Of a DNA stretch of 64,000 nt, positions 17,837-25,330 are shown piece after piece. Origin of the DNA: G963664835 sp963664835 (lineage in GTDB: Bacteria > Chloroflexota > UBA6077 > FW602-bin22 > JBCLEL01); contig CAXXUG010000013.1 in assembly GCA_963664835.2 (NCBI GenBank), positions 1 to 64,000 on the forward strand, given 5' to 3'. Numbering within the stretch: the first letter of the stretch is position 1; each line of letters starts with the position of its first letter. The notes below the pieces were generated by a model. It saw only the letters and a program-made list of their open reading frames with translations. It searched no databases and was not told the origin of the DNA. Made by a program: the position numbers and the translations under genes.

Positions 17837-19648
17837 CTGGAGCCACGAAAGCACACTTTAGCCGAGCTATTCGAGGGTCAGTTGGTCTACGTAGTTCCGA
17901 GTTATCAGAGATTGTATGTCTGGAACCGCGAGGACCAATGGGAACCCCTTTGGTCAGACGTAGAGGACATTGCCAACGCGCTTGTTATGGATGCCGTGAG
18001 CAAGGGCAGTGACAACGTCGATCCAAGGTCAGTGGAGGCCCACTTCCTCGGAGCCGTGGTGCTGAAAATGAGCGGAAATACCCCAGATCTGGCAAGGCAA
18101 CTTCGGGTAATCGACGGTCAACAGCGCCTTACGACGCTCCAACTATTAGTTGCGGCTGCGGTCGCAGAGCTTAGAACTGCGGGGCTCCCCAATCCTGCTG
18201 AACGTTTGAAGGAGCTTACGTCAAACTCGTCTAGTTCGGCCACATCTGGCCTTAACAGTTACAAGATCAACCACCACTGGCACGAGCACGGTCACGATTA
18301 CGAGCGGTTCAGTGACGTTATGCGAGCCGCACTCGGTGGCGACACAACCGACAGTATTGGTGGTCCCATGGCGGAATGTTATCGATTCTTCCAACAGCGC
18401 ATCCGAGACTGGCTTGGTGCGCGAGACACACACAGTTTTACCGCCTCCTCTGCGCTTGCAACGACGCTGATAATGAAACTCCATCTGGTGGGTATTTACC
18501 TAGATTCCCACGAAAAAGAGCATATTATCTTTGAGACGTTGAATGCTCGGGGCGAACCTCTGACTGAATGGGACAAAATCAAGAACTACCTGCTTTACAG
18601 AGCCGACCAGGAACCCGGCTTGGGCCAAGAGCCGTTTTTCGAGCGCTATTTGGCGCGTTTCGACGACCCTTGGTGGCGTAAAGCCGTAGGTCGCGGTGCT
18701 CAAAGGCCTCGTACAGACATCTTCGCGGACTATTGGTTGGAGTCACGGAAAAAGACTCCCGTTGCGGTACGACGGGTCTTCAGAGAGTTTCAGAAGCACC
18801 TAGACGTCGAGGATCAGCAACTCGAACCCAGAATGGATGAGTTGGTTCAAGACGCATTGTATTTCCAGCGGTTCGAGGAGCTGGATAACAGCACGATGAA
18901 TCGAGAAGTGCAGTTCCACCGTCGTCGATTGGATTTGGGTATAGGAGCGATTTGGCCTTTGCTCCTCTACCTGCAACGAATCGATGCCGAAAAATCGGAG
19001 CGAGAAAAATGGTTCGCAATGCTAGAGAGCTACTTCGTCCGCAGGGTGATTGTGGGGTATCAAGCGCGGAGCTATGACCAGGCGGCTCTAGAGCTACTGA
19101 ATGAGTTGTCGACGCGCAGCGATAACCAGACTAGCACTACAAACATAATGTTGAAACGCCTAGCGCAGTACACCGAGGCCGCGAGAATCTGGCCGAGCGA
19201 TTCAGAAGTGAAACACGCGGTACTGAATCGACGCCTGCCCCAATACGCACAACGATTGGTATTGTCCGCAATCGAGCAACGGTTGATCTCGAACTGGGCG
19301 GGTATCCCGACACTGTCCCCGTATGTTCAAATTGAACACATTATGCCCCGCGCGTGGCAGCCAGATTCATGGCCATTGCTCGATTCGGACGTACCAACCT
19401 CGGGTATAGAGGAACGCAACCACACGATAGAAACACTAGGAAACTTGACTCTACTCAACGGTAGATTGAATGCAGCTATCAGCAACGCTCGCTGGAGCAT
19501 AAAGCGCAAAGAGATTCAAAAGTCAGACAACTTATTCCTCAATCGTCGCTTACTTGAAGAATCAACGGATGAATGGACCGAAGTCGACATAGGCAAGCGT
19601 GGAGATTGGATGTACAGCATAATCGTTGACCTGTGGCCGCGAGGTTAG
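17837..19648 (+). CDS. DUF262/DUF1524 (GmrSD-like) protein
   Basis: A protein of about 600 residues. The N-terminal DUF262 domain shows YVVPSYQRLYVWN and the nucleotide-binding motif VIDGQQRLTT. The C-terminal DUF1524 HNH-like nuclease region has IEHIMPRAW, ETLGNLTLLNGRLNAAISN and a W-x-x-KR segment. GmrSD, BrxU and SspE, which share this architecture, restrict modified or phage DNA, so a defence role is likely. The only standard start is TTG at 17882, which removes a conserved N-terminal helix (HTLAELFEG). A CTG at 17837, six bases after GAGGAGAGG, keeps it and is my choice. No methyltransferase is nearby. Confidence 0.82.
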   Translation: MEPRKHTLAELFEGQLVYVVPSYQRLYVWNREDQWEPLWSDVEDIANALVMDAVSKGSDNVDPRSVEAHFLGAVVLKMSGNTPDLARQLRVIDGQQRLTTLQLLVAAAVAELRTAGLPNPAERLKELTSNSSSSATSGLNSYKINHHWHEHGHDYERFSDVMRAALGGDTTDSIGGPMAECYRFFQQRIRDWLGARDTHSFTASSALATTLIMKLHLVGIYLDSHEKEHIIFETLNARGEPLTEWDKIKNYLLYRADQEPGLGQEPFFERYLARFDDPWWRKAVGRGAQRPRTDIFADYWLESRKKTPVAVRRVFREFQKHLDVEDQQLEPRMDELVQDALYFQRFEELDNSTMNREVQFHRRRLDLGIGAIWPLLLYLQRIDAEKSEREKWFAMLESYFVRRVIVGYQARSYDQAALELLNELSTRSDNQTSTTNIMLKRLAQYTEAARIWPSDSEVKHAVLNRRLPQYAQRLVLSAIEQRLISNWAGIPTLSPYVQIEHIMPRAWQPDSWPLLDSDVPTSGIEERNHTIETLGNLTLLNGRLNAAISNARWSIKRKEIQKSDNLFLNRRLLEESTDEWTEVDIGKRGDWMYSIIVDLWPRG

Positions 19649-19669
19649 GGGGTCCATTCGATTCTACTG

Positions 19670-19735
19670 CCCCGCAAGTGCCGGCAAGTTGGCAAGGTAC
19701 TCGGCGATGGTCCGCCGGCCGGCTACACCTGCGGG
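19670..19735 (-). pseudogene. decayed 3'-end copy of the winged-helix regulator gene (copy 3)
   Basis: This stretch aligns with the C-terminal codons of the regulator at 21444-21758. Shared blocks include GGTACTCGGCGA and CGCCGGCCGGC. With one base restored it reads AGRTIAEYLANLPALAG against AGRRAFAEYLSNLRRAL in the intact gene. It carries a stop and a frameshift, so it is not functional. Confidence 0.6.
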
Positions 19736-19853
19736 ACAACGCCCTCCCGGGACGAACTCAACTGGCTTCAGAATCAGCCATGCCGCCGGCCCGCCCTCCG
19801 TGGCGTTCCCCAGCTTGCGGAAGGACGTCACGTTTGGGCAAGCATTGGAGCGC

Positions 19854-20210
19854 CTAGTACATAATGAGGTGGGTAGGTACCAGTCGTTGCTCGACCGGGT
19901 CTACCGCTAAGCTGAGGCCCTCCAGAGTGTAGGCGCCCAACAGGGCGGGAGCTTCCTCGTCTCCGAAGATTACTATGGTGACCACGCTGTCACCGTCTAT
20001 GGTTGCCCACGCCTGTCCGTAGTCCATCTCGGTCCGCCGGCCGTCGGCCAAGAGAAACCTGCGCTTGCCCATCGGCGCAACCCCTAACTCGCGAAGCAGC
20101 GGAGCGGGCATCGTAGTAAATGCGGCACGGGTATCGACCGTCGCCTCGATGTCCCGAGCGTGTTTGCCGTCCATGCTGGAAATCCGCAGCGGCCAGTTGA
20201 AAGTTCCCAA
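19854..20210 (-). CDS. retropepsin-like (clan AA) aspartic protease-fold protein
   Basis: A protein of about 118 residues of the bacterial retropepsin-like type. It has GTFNWPLRI at the start, the catalytic region EATVDTRAAFTTMP, LLRELGV, then FLLADGRR and a C-terminal ALLGAYTLEGLSLAVDPVEQRLVP. The usual catalytic DTGA reads DTRA here, with arginine in place of the near-invariant glycine, so activity is doubtful. I chose TTG at 20210 because AAAGGGGG lies about eight bases upstream and the protein then begins like its relatives. The longer frame to 20444 runs through a relic of the downstream regulator and is not real. Confidence 0.7.
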   Translation of the reverse strand: MGTFNWPLRISSMDGKHARDIEATVDTRAAFTTMPAPLLRELGVAPMGKRRFLLADGRRTEMDYGQAWATIDGDSVVTIVIFGDEEAPALLGAYTLEGLSLAVDPVEQRLVPTHLIMY

Positions 20211-20310
20211 ATAGAAACCCCCTTTGCCCTCTCTACTTCTCATTCTAACCGACTGACCAGCCGTCTGGCAGAGCACTTGACCTGTTACGGCGTCACTCAA
20301 CGCCACCCCT

Positions 20311-20410
20311 CCGGCTACCCCTCCGCCGGCAGGTTCAGCGCCCTCCTCAGATTGGACAGCTACTCGGCAAAGGCACTCCGGGCGGCCGGCGCCTGCAACC
20401 AGGTGCGCGG
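20311..20410 (-). pseudogene. decayed 3'-end copy of the winged-helix regulator gene (copy 2)
   Basis: About 100 bases closely match 21440-21542, the C-terminal codons and the bases just past the stop of the intact regulator (CGGCTACCCC, GCCGGCAGGTTCAGCGCCCT, TCAGATTGGACAG). Similarity ends abruptly after CAGGTGCGCGG, so the rest of the gene is missing. It lies upstream of the retropepsin-like gene and supplies spurious codons to its long reading frame. Confidence 0.7.
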
Positions 20411-20528
20411 ATGACTCGTGGCTAATCCGTTGCTTGGGCGGCACGTCCGGCTCGGAGGCCCAGCCGCCGTTGGGATGGACGGATTTCCGAACTGAAGAGA
20501 CCGCGATGCGGCACAGCCGCCGCCGGAG

Positions 20529-20849
20529 TCACCAATTGGCCGGTTTAGCTATGGCGCCAACTTCGTCCGTTATCGTGTCCGGGAGCTGGCTCCGTCTCAG
20601 ATGACTCTTCCACAGGCGCTTGACGTAGGATGCGGCATCTGCCAACTCCCTAGGGCTTGTCCTCCTAGGATCCGGGTTGACAAGCGTAACGCGAAGGCCC
20701 AGGTTGTCCCGGATATACCGCATCGCACCAGCAAAGTCCGCATCGTTGGACACCACGACCGCCTGCTCGTAGTCCCGGTTAAAGCCATCGACCAACAGAC
20801 GGGTGGCCAGGTTCACATCCGATCCCTTCTCCTCTGAGTCCCTAACCAA
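20529..20849 (-). CDS. NYN-domain RNase, 3' half of a frameshifted gene
   Basis: The C-terminal half of a NYN (PIN-like) RNase. EEKGSDVNLATRLLVDGF and AVVVSNDADFAGAMRYI carry two of the acidic catalytic positions of the family. The frame extends upstream of its apparent TTG start through PRHVLVRDSEEKG without a stop, the normal continuation of the N-terminal half at 20813-21145. A one-base change near 20850-20890 separates the two. The gene is either inactivated or affected by a sequence error. Confidence 0.75.
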   Translation of the reverse strand: MVRDSEEKGSDVNLATRLLVDGFNRDYEQAVVVSNDADFAGAMRYIRDNLGLRVTLVNPDPRRTSPRELADAASYVKRLWKSHLRRSQLPDTITDEVGAIAKPANW

Positions 20850-21145
20850 GACGTGTCTCGGGAGTCCCGGCGCGGGCGGCGCTTAATGCCGGACCGGAAT
20901 GAACCGTAGTGGACCTCTAAGCCCGGAAGCGTTGCTAAGGCTCTCAAGTAGGCCTGCTGCCGTTGGGGTTGAGCGGGATTTCCGGGGCGCGCATCGAGCC
21001 GGGCGGTGAAATAGCATAGCCTAAGGATTACGTCCTGAGGGAAGAGGTTCTCGGCTAACTTCCGCAGATCGAGCCATCTGAACGCTGTGTCCTTGAGGGC
21101 TCGGTAGTAGAGATTGAAGCCGTCGATGTAGACGCTGGTGACCAA
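20813..21145 (-). CDS. NYN-domain RNase, 5' half of a frameshifted gene
   Basis: The N-terminal half of a LabA/NYN-type protein: VTSVYIDGFNLYYRALKD at the start (Asp in YIDGFN is the first metal ligand), then LCYFTARLDA and LEVHYGSFRSGIKRRP. After that the frame turns into arginine-rich nonsense and stops. The real continuation is the frame at 20529-20849. NYN proteins are single-strand RNases, often found with defence or toxin functions. Start is TTG at 21145. A promoter and a hairpin lie between 21167 and 21253, and a truncated copy of this region lies at 17219-17475. Confidence 0.78.
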   Translation of the reverse strand: MVTSVYIDGFNLYYRALKDTAFRWLDLRKLAENLFPQDVILRLCYFTARLDARPGNPAQPQRQQAYLRALATLPGLEVHYGSFRSGIKRRPRRDSRDTSWLGTQRRRDRM

Positions 21146-21166
21146 TCGCTACCTCAAATAAAGACA

Positions 21167-21189
21167 GAGACCGCCACGAGGACGGTCTC
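21167..21189 (-). terminator. hairpin in the NYN 5' leader, possible attenuator
   Basis: GAGACCG (21167-21173) and CGGTCTC (21183-21189) form a perfect 7-bp stem with a 9-base loop. On the transcribed strand it is followed by TGTCTTTATTT, a T-rich run 22 bases before the NYN start codon. It could be a weak intrinsic terminator or attenuator, or a structured target of the RNase itself. It is not conserved in the truncated copy at 17 kb. Confidence 0.4.
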
Positions 21190-21224
21190 GACCCTACCGC
21201 CTAAGCGACAGGGGTGGTACGAGA

Positions 21225-21253
21225 ACAATACCACGAGCGGCTGCACCGGTCAA
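21225..21253 (-). promoter_or_regulatory. sigma70-type promoter for the NYN gene
   Basis: On the minus strand TTGACC (21248-21253) and TATTGT (21225-21230) are separated by exactly 17 bases and point toward the NYN start at 21145, giving a leader of about 75 bases. The -35 matches five of six consensus bases and the -10 four. Its duplication with the gene start at 17 kb supports it as the real control region. Confidence 0.55.
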
Positions 21254-21443
21254 CGAGCCGGAGCCCTCGCAAATCGACCACCTCAAGCCACGAAAAACCC
21301 AGCTGATTCCCAACGCGCAGCGGTGAGTCTATGGGGAACCGTTGATTGGGCCGAGCACGGAAACTCAGCGTCCTTGAGAAAGAGCGGGACGTGGGTCGGG
21401 TACTGAGCACAGCTGGGACGCAAGGCCGGCACGATACCGCCGG

Positions 21444-21758
21444 CTACCCCTGCGCCGGCAGGTTCAGCGCCCTTCTCAGATTGGACAGGTACTCGGCGAA
21501 GGCACGCCGGCCGGCCGGCGTCGCCTGCAGCCAGGTGCGCGGTTTCAGGTCCTGGAACTCCTTGGTAAGAGTCAGATAGCCGGCGTCCTCGAGCTTTCGC
21601 AGATGGGTCGTCAGGTTGCCGCCGGTGAGTCCCAGCGTCCTCTGGACGAACCCATAGGCGATCCGATCCCCCTCCGGCTGGGACACCAGCAGGGTCATTA
21701 TCCGCAGCCGGGTGGACTGGTGGATCGTCTCGTTGAGGACTATCGAGTCGTCGGTCAT
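21444..21758 (-). CDS. winged-helix transcriptional regulator (ArsR/MarR-like)
   Basis: A 104-residue winged-helix DNA-binding protein starting MTDDSIVLNETIHQSTRLRIM. The recognition region is FVQRTLGLTGGNLTTHLRKLEDAGYL, followed by a basic wing and the C-terminal helix FAEYLSNLRRAL. Its start overlaps the stop of the upstream membrane-protein gene by four bases (ATGA), so the two are co-translated. The frame extends to 21998 but the extra codons are out-of-phase membrane-protein sequence. It probably represses this operon and the divergent ABC exporter through the palindromes at 22514-22535. Two decayed copies of its 3' end lie upstream. Confidence 0.85.
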   Translation of the reverse strand: MTDDSIVLNETIHQSTRLRIMTLLVSQPEGDRIAYGFVQRTLGLTGGNLTTHLRKLEDAGYLTLTKEFQDLKPRTWLQATPAGRRAFAEYLSNLRRALNLPAQG

Positions 21759-22390
21759 GCCACGCCGGTCTTGCGTATCCAGGCCGCGGCCAGCGCGGCA
21801 ACTATCAGAGTTGCGACCGCAGACACCGCCGGCGCGGCGTCGATGTCCAGGTAGCTGGGAACGTAGAACGCCGCCGCGATCCCGATTCCCGTCACCGCAA
21901 TCACCGGCCGGTGCATAATCCCAAAGAGTATGTATCCCAGCGCGATGATCCCGATGGTGGCGCGTCCTACGTTGGCGCCGGCAGCGCCGGGAGCCCACAT
22001 TCCCGCTGCCGCCGGGATTAGGAACGCTGCTGCCGCGACCGCAACCCAGAACAGGAACACCCTGATGCCGGCGCTTTGGGCGGCGCCGCCTACCGTGTTT
22101 TCACGGCCGGCGCGGGTCCCGATGATCGCGCTGGCCGTCATGCCGGCTGTCACGAGGACACCCCATAGAGCCAGGTAAATCCAGGGATTGCTCGTCATAA
22201 AGTCGGGCGCGAGCGTCTGGAGGGCGTACATTGAGAGATACCCCAGCGCCGCTAACACACCCCAAAGGATCGCTATAGTCGCCGCGCCGGCGACGTACAT
22301 GGAGCTGCGCGCGCTGTCCATCGTCGTGTGTATCGCGCGCCAACTCTCCTCCGGCGTCAGCGCCTGTGCGTCCTCATCCGCTTCTTTCAT
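21755..22390 (-). CDS. six-helix membrane protein paired with the winged-helix regulator
   Basis: A 211-residue integral membrane protein. After a charged N-terminus (MKEADEDAQAL) come about six hydrophobic segments, including VAGAATIAILWGVLAALGYL, VFLFWVAVAAAAFLIPAAA and VSAVATLIVAALAAAWI. The ATG at 22390 has AGGAGAC five bases upstream. The reading frame extends to 22507, but those codons fall in the divergent promoter region. Membrane proteins of this kind next to small winged-helix regulators may sense or modulate the signal. The function is not known and the family name is uncertain. Confidence 0.75.
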   Translation of the reverse strand: MKEADEDAQALTPEESWRAIHTTMDSARSSMYVAGAATIAILWGVLAALGYLSMYALQTLAPDFMTSNPWIYLALWGVLVTAGMTASAIIGTRAGRENTVGGAAQSAGIRVFLFWVAVAAAAFLIPAAAGMWAPGAAGANVGRATIGIIALGYILFGIMHRPVIAVTGIGIAAAFYVPSYLDIDAAPAVSAVATLIVAALAAAWIRKTGVA

Positions 22391-22478
22391 AGTCCGTCTC
22401 CTGGTCTTAAACGGGATTCTGGCCGAACCGACCGGCCTGCGCGGCGTCCGACCCATCAAATTATCGAGTTCGACTTGC

Positions 22479-22507
22479 TTGACTATCCTGTACTTCGCGT
22501 TTACCAT
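22479..22507 (+). promoter_or_regulatory. sigma70-type promoter for the ABC exporter
   Basis: TTGACT (22479-22484) and TACCAT (22502-22507) are exactly 17 bases apart and point toward the ABC ATPase start at 22566. The transcription start would fall within the palindromic element that follows, as expected for a repressor-controlled promoter. The -10 matches only four consensus bases. Confidence 0.45.
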
Positions 22508-22513
22508 TGTTGC

Positions 22514-22535
22514 ACAAACTAGTTTGTATTACAAA
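22514..22535. promoter_or_regulatory. overlapping palindromic operator between divergent operons
   Basis: ACAAACTAGTTTGT (22514-22527) is a perfect 14-bp palindrome. It overlaps a second one, TTTGTA-T-TACAAA (22523-22535). The element thus contains three alternating ACAAA/TTTGT half-sites in an AT-rich patch between two divergent GC-rich genes. It is the natural operator for the winged-helix regulator encoded leftward. It sits downstream of the -10 of the rightward promoter, where binding would block transcription. Confidence 0.6.
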
Positions 22536-22565
22536 TTATTGGTTTTCAGTTGGAGGCAGACCGCT

Positions 22566-23507
22566 TTGGAACAGTCAAATGGCCCCGCGTTGCGGGTGAG
22601 GTCGCTTCGCAAGGTCTACGGCGACGTGGTCGCGGTGGACGATGTCAGTTTCGAGGTCGAGCGCGGAAGCGTGTTCTGCATTATCGGCCCCAATGGCGCC
22701 GGCAAGACCACGACGATCGAGTGCCTCGAAGGGCTCCGCCGGCCGGACGCCGGCTCGATTCAGGTAGCCGGCCTTGACCCATCTGCCGAGCACGCCAAAC
22801 TGGTTCGCAAGATCGGCGTGCAGTTGCAGGAAACAGGGATTCCGCCGCGCATGAAGGCCAGGGAGGCGCTTGGGCTTTTCGCGGCACTGTACCAAAGATC
22901 CATTCCAATGGCAGAGCTCAGCGACGAGTTGGGCTTGGAAGAGTGCCTTTCCAAGCAGTACGGCTCCCTATCCGGCGGCCAGAAGCGAAGGGTCAACATC
23001 GCGCTCGCACTCGTCGGCGATCCGGAAATCGTGTTCCTCGACGAACCCACCACCGGCCTCGATCCCGAGTCCCGATTCCAATTCTGGAGCTACCTCCGGC
23101 GGCAGAACGCCCGCGGAATGACGATCGTCGCGACCACCCACTACATGGAGGAGGCACGGGAGTACTGCGACACGGTGCTTCTCATGAACCAGGGCCGCAT
23201 CGTAACCTCTGGAGCGCCCGATCGCCTCATTCAGGAATCCGGGCTGGCGGCGCGTGTCGTACTGCCCCGAGCCGGGTTAGGGGCCGTCCGAGCGGAAGAT
23301 TTTGAAGCGTTGCCGGCGGTAATCCACGTCCGTAAAACGCAGTCCGACCTATATCTATATGGAGATAGTGACGTGGTGGACGAGGTAACCGCGTTTCTAC
23401 GACGCGCGGGAGTATCCGCCGGCGTAATGCAGACGAGGCCGGCGAACCTGGACGACATTTACTTTCTCGCTGTCGGAGGCAATAGCCCACAAGGAGCAGA
23501 GCTATGA
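22566..23507 (+). CDS. ABC exporter ATP-binding protein
   Basis: A 313-residue ABC ATPase of the DrrA/CcmA drug and antibiotic type. Walker A is GPNGAGKTT, the signature YGSLSGGQKRR, Walker B VFLDEPTTGLDP and the switch histidine ATTHYMEEA. A C-terminal accessory domain of about 90 residues follows. TTG at 22566 has GGAGG upstream. The reading frame runs back to 22188, but those codons overlap the divergent gene and the operator. The 3' end overlaps the permease gene by four bases. Together they form a two-gene half-transporter system, probably exporting a hydrophobic compound. Confidence 0.92.
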   Translation: MEQSNGPALRVRSLRKVYGDVVAVDDVSFEVERGSVFCIIGPNGAGKTTTIECLEGLRRPDAGSIQVAGLDPSAEHAKLVRKIGVQLQETGIPPRMKAREALGLFAALYQRSIPMAELSDELGLEECLSKQYGSLSGGQKRRVNIALALVGDPEIVFLDEPTTGLDPESRFQFWSYLRRQNARGMTIVATTHYMEEAREYCDTVLLMNQGRIVTSGAPDRLIQESGLAARVVLPRAGLGAVRAEDFEALPAVIHVRKTQSDLYLYGDSDVVDEVTAFLRRAGVSAGVMQTRPANLDDIYFLAVGGNSPQGAEL

Positions 23508-24292
23508 ACGCGAACGCCTTTCGTTGGCTGATCTATACAGAGTTGCTGCTGGCGGTGCGGGAGCCGGCGGCGATGTTCATGACAATCATCCTTCCGCTGG
23601 CCATCTTCCTCGCTCTCGGATTCTCGATCGGCGATATCGAGATTCCGGTCGACCGGGAAGGCGGCGGAGTGGACATGTTCCACGTCAGGGACGTGCTGCT
23701 TGCCGGCAACATCGCCTGGGTCACGGCCATATTCGGGATGGTGGCATTGCCCCAATCGCTGGTAGAGTTTCGCCAACACGGTGTATTCCGGCGTTACCGC
23801 GCCACGCCGATGCCGTCTTACATGCTGGTGGTCGCACCATTGGCGATCGGCGCGTTGGTGGTCGTGGCATCCCTCGCCCTGATGCTCGTTGTGGGATGGC
23901 TGGTATTCGAAATACGCTTTGGCGGCGACGTGGCGATGGTCGCGCTCGCGATTCTGGCGTCGTACCTGGCATTCGCCGCTTTGGGGACGGCCCTCACCTC
24001 CCGAATCCGCAACGTACGGACCGCGTTGGGACTGGGTCTAGCATTGTTCTTTCCGATGTATGTGCTGAGCGGCTCGTTCGGTCCGCGGGAATCGTTTCCC
24101 GCCGTACTCAGAGCGGTGGGGGACTGGCTGCCCCTAACGCACGCCTACGACCTGCTCACGTTCCTCTGGCTGGGCGGGACCTGGGACGTGGAAACGACAA
24201 TCGGCACGCCAATCTGGGTCTCATTCGCCTACCTGGGCGCGATAGCGGCGGTCTGCGTGGGCGCCGGGGCGCGGCTGTTCCGCTGGGAGTGA
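23504..24292 (+). CDS. ABC-2 type exporter permease
   Basis: A 262-residue ABC-2 permease. It has an N-terminal cytoplasmic helix and first membrane segment (FMTIILPLAIFLALGFS), an extracytoplasmic loop, then five further transmembrane segments. The conserved region ALGTALTSRIRNVRTALGLG is followed by LSGSFGPRESFP and LPLTHAYDLL, typical of the family. The start overlaps the ATPase stop (ATGA), so subunits are produced together. It should form the membrane channel driven by the upstream ATPase, under control of the divergent regulator. Confidence 0.9.
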   Translation: MNANAFRWLIYTELLLAVREPAAMFMTIILPLAIFLALGFSIGDIEIPVDREGGGVDMFHVRDVLLAGNIAWVTAIFGMVALPQSLVEFRQHGVFRRYRATPMPSYMLVVAPLAIGALVVVASLALMLVVGWLVFEIRFGGDVAMVALAILASYLAFAALGTALTSRIRNVRTALGLGLALFFPMYVLSGSFGPRESFPAVLRAVGDWLPLTHAYDLLTFLWLGGTWDVETTIGTPIWVSFAYLGAIAAVCVGAGARLFRWE

Positions 24293-24426
24293 GGCTCCGG
24301 CGGGCACTGTCGTCGAGAGGGGCACGTTCAACTCGACTTCCCTCGCCGGCCCGCAGTAGCGTCTGGCTTCACCCGATTGCCGGCGATACTCAGTCCCCCG
24401 CCTTTTGAGGACGGGCCTCCTCGAAA

Positions 24427-25221
24427 CTACAAGGGCTTTTGCGCGGCAATCGCGAGCCACACCGGCAACGCTGCACGAGCGTTCTCGTTCCAGTCCAACA
24501 GGCTGTCGTCAGTCCCCGGCAGGTACGAATACTCCTGCCAGAATCTTGAGTCGTCGGCCGGACTCTCCAAGATTCTCCGCAGGACGAATCCCGAATCGGC
24601 CAGGGGGTTGAGAATATCCGCGATCGTCCAGTGGCACTCGAACGTGCCGTCCTCTTCGTTCTCAAAGGGTCCGGTTTCCCAATATGGCTTCGCGACCTCA
24701 ATCGGTTTGACCTGGTCCCGCCAGGGCCGCTGAAACGGATGGATGTCGTAGAAGACGCAATGTCCGCCTGGCCGGAGGATACGGTATGCCTCAGCAAAGA
24801 CCGCTTGCAGGTCCGAAATCCAAACGAAGAGCCCGTTCGAGGAAAAGACCAGGTCGAACTCCGCGTTCCAGACAGAACACAGGTCGGCGGCATCGGCTTG
24901 CACGAAAGTTATTGGCAGCTCAAGGTGCTTCGCCCGTTCCTCAGCCACGGCCAGCCGCCGCTCAGAGATGTCTATTGACGTGACGTTCGCGCCCATTCCG
25001 GCGAGAGCGAAGGCTGCGTGGTTATCCCCACTGCCAACGACGCACACGTCTTTGCCCGGCATGTTGCCGGCGAACTCGCGAATCAGGCCAAACGCGCCTC
25101 CCGCAAAAGCAAGCCCAGGCTCGCCGGCGCAGCGCCGCCAGAAACCCGCTTCATCAAGCCTCTCCCACCGCTCCGCGGCCCGGTCCCAGCATCGCCGGTT
25201 GGCTTCGTGCATTGAATTCAT
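24427..25221 (-). CDS. class I SAM-dependent methyltransferase
   Basis: A 264-residue Rossmann-fold methyltransferase. Motif I is VCVVGSGDNHAAFAL, the acidic end of strand 2 is VTSIDIS, then FVQADAADL and the motif IV region FDLVFSSNGLFVWI, followed by AYRILRPGGHCVFYDIHPF. The pattern matches SmtA/UbiE-type small-molecule methyltransferases. The substrate is unknown. The first methionine (25221) and a second at 25212 are both possible starts. It stands in the same direction as the flavin oxidase-like gene upstream, about 110 bases away. Confidence 0.85.
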   Translation of the reverse strand: MNSMHEANRRCWDRAAERWERLDEAGFWRRCAGEPGLAFAGGAFGLIREFAGNMPGKDVCVVGSGDNHAAFALAGMGANVTSIDISERRLAVAEERAKHLELPITFVQADAADLCSVWNAEFDLVFSSNGLFVWISDLQAVFAEAYRILRPGGHCVFYDIHPFQRPWRDQVKPIEVAKPYWETGPFENEEDGTFECHWTIADILNPLADSGFVLRRILESPADDSRFWQEYSYLPGTDDSLLDWNENARAALPVWLAIAAQKPL

Positions 25222-25330
25222 TGGTTGTCTCCGTCGCGTGGTCCCGAATGCCAGGTGTCAGTGTCTGGCAGATCGCACGAATAGCGCGCAGGTGCCGGGG
25301 GTACCCACCACTCATGTGCACGCCGCCGGC

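Noticed and set aside
17452..17856. 134-codon minus-strand frame between the membrane protein and DUF262 gene
   Set aside because: Part of it lies over the NYN promoter repeat and the rest shows no family resemblance.
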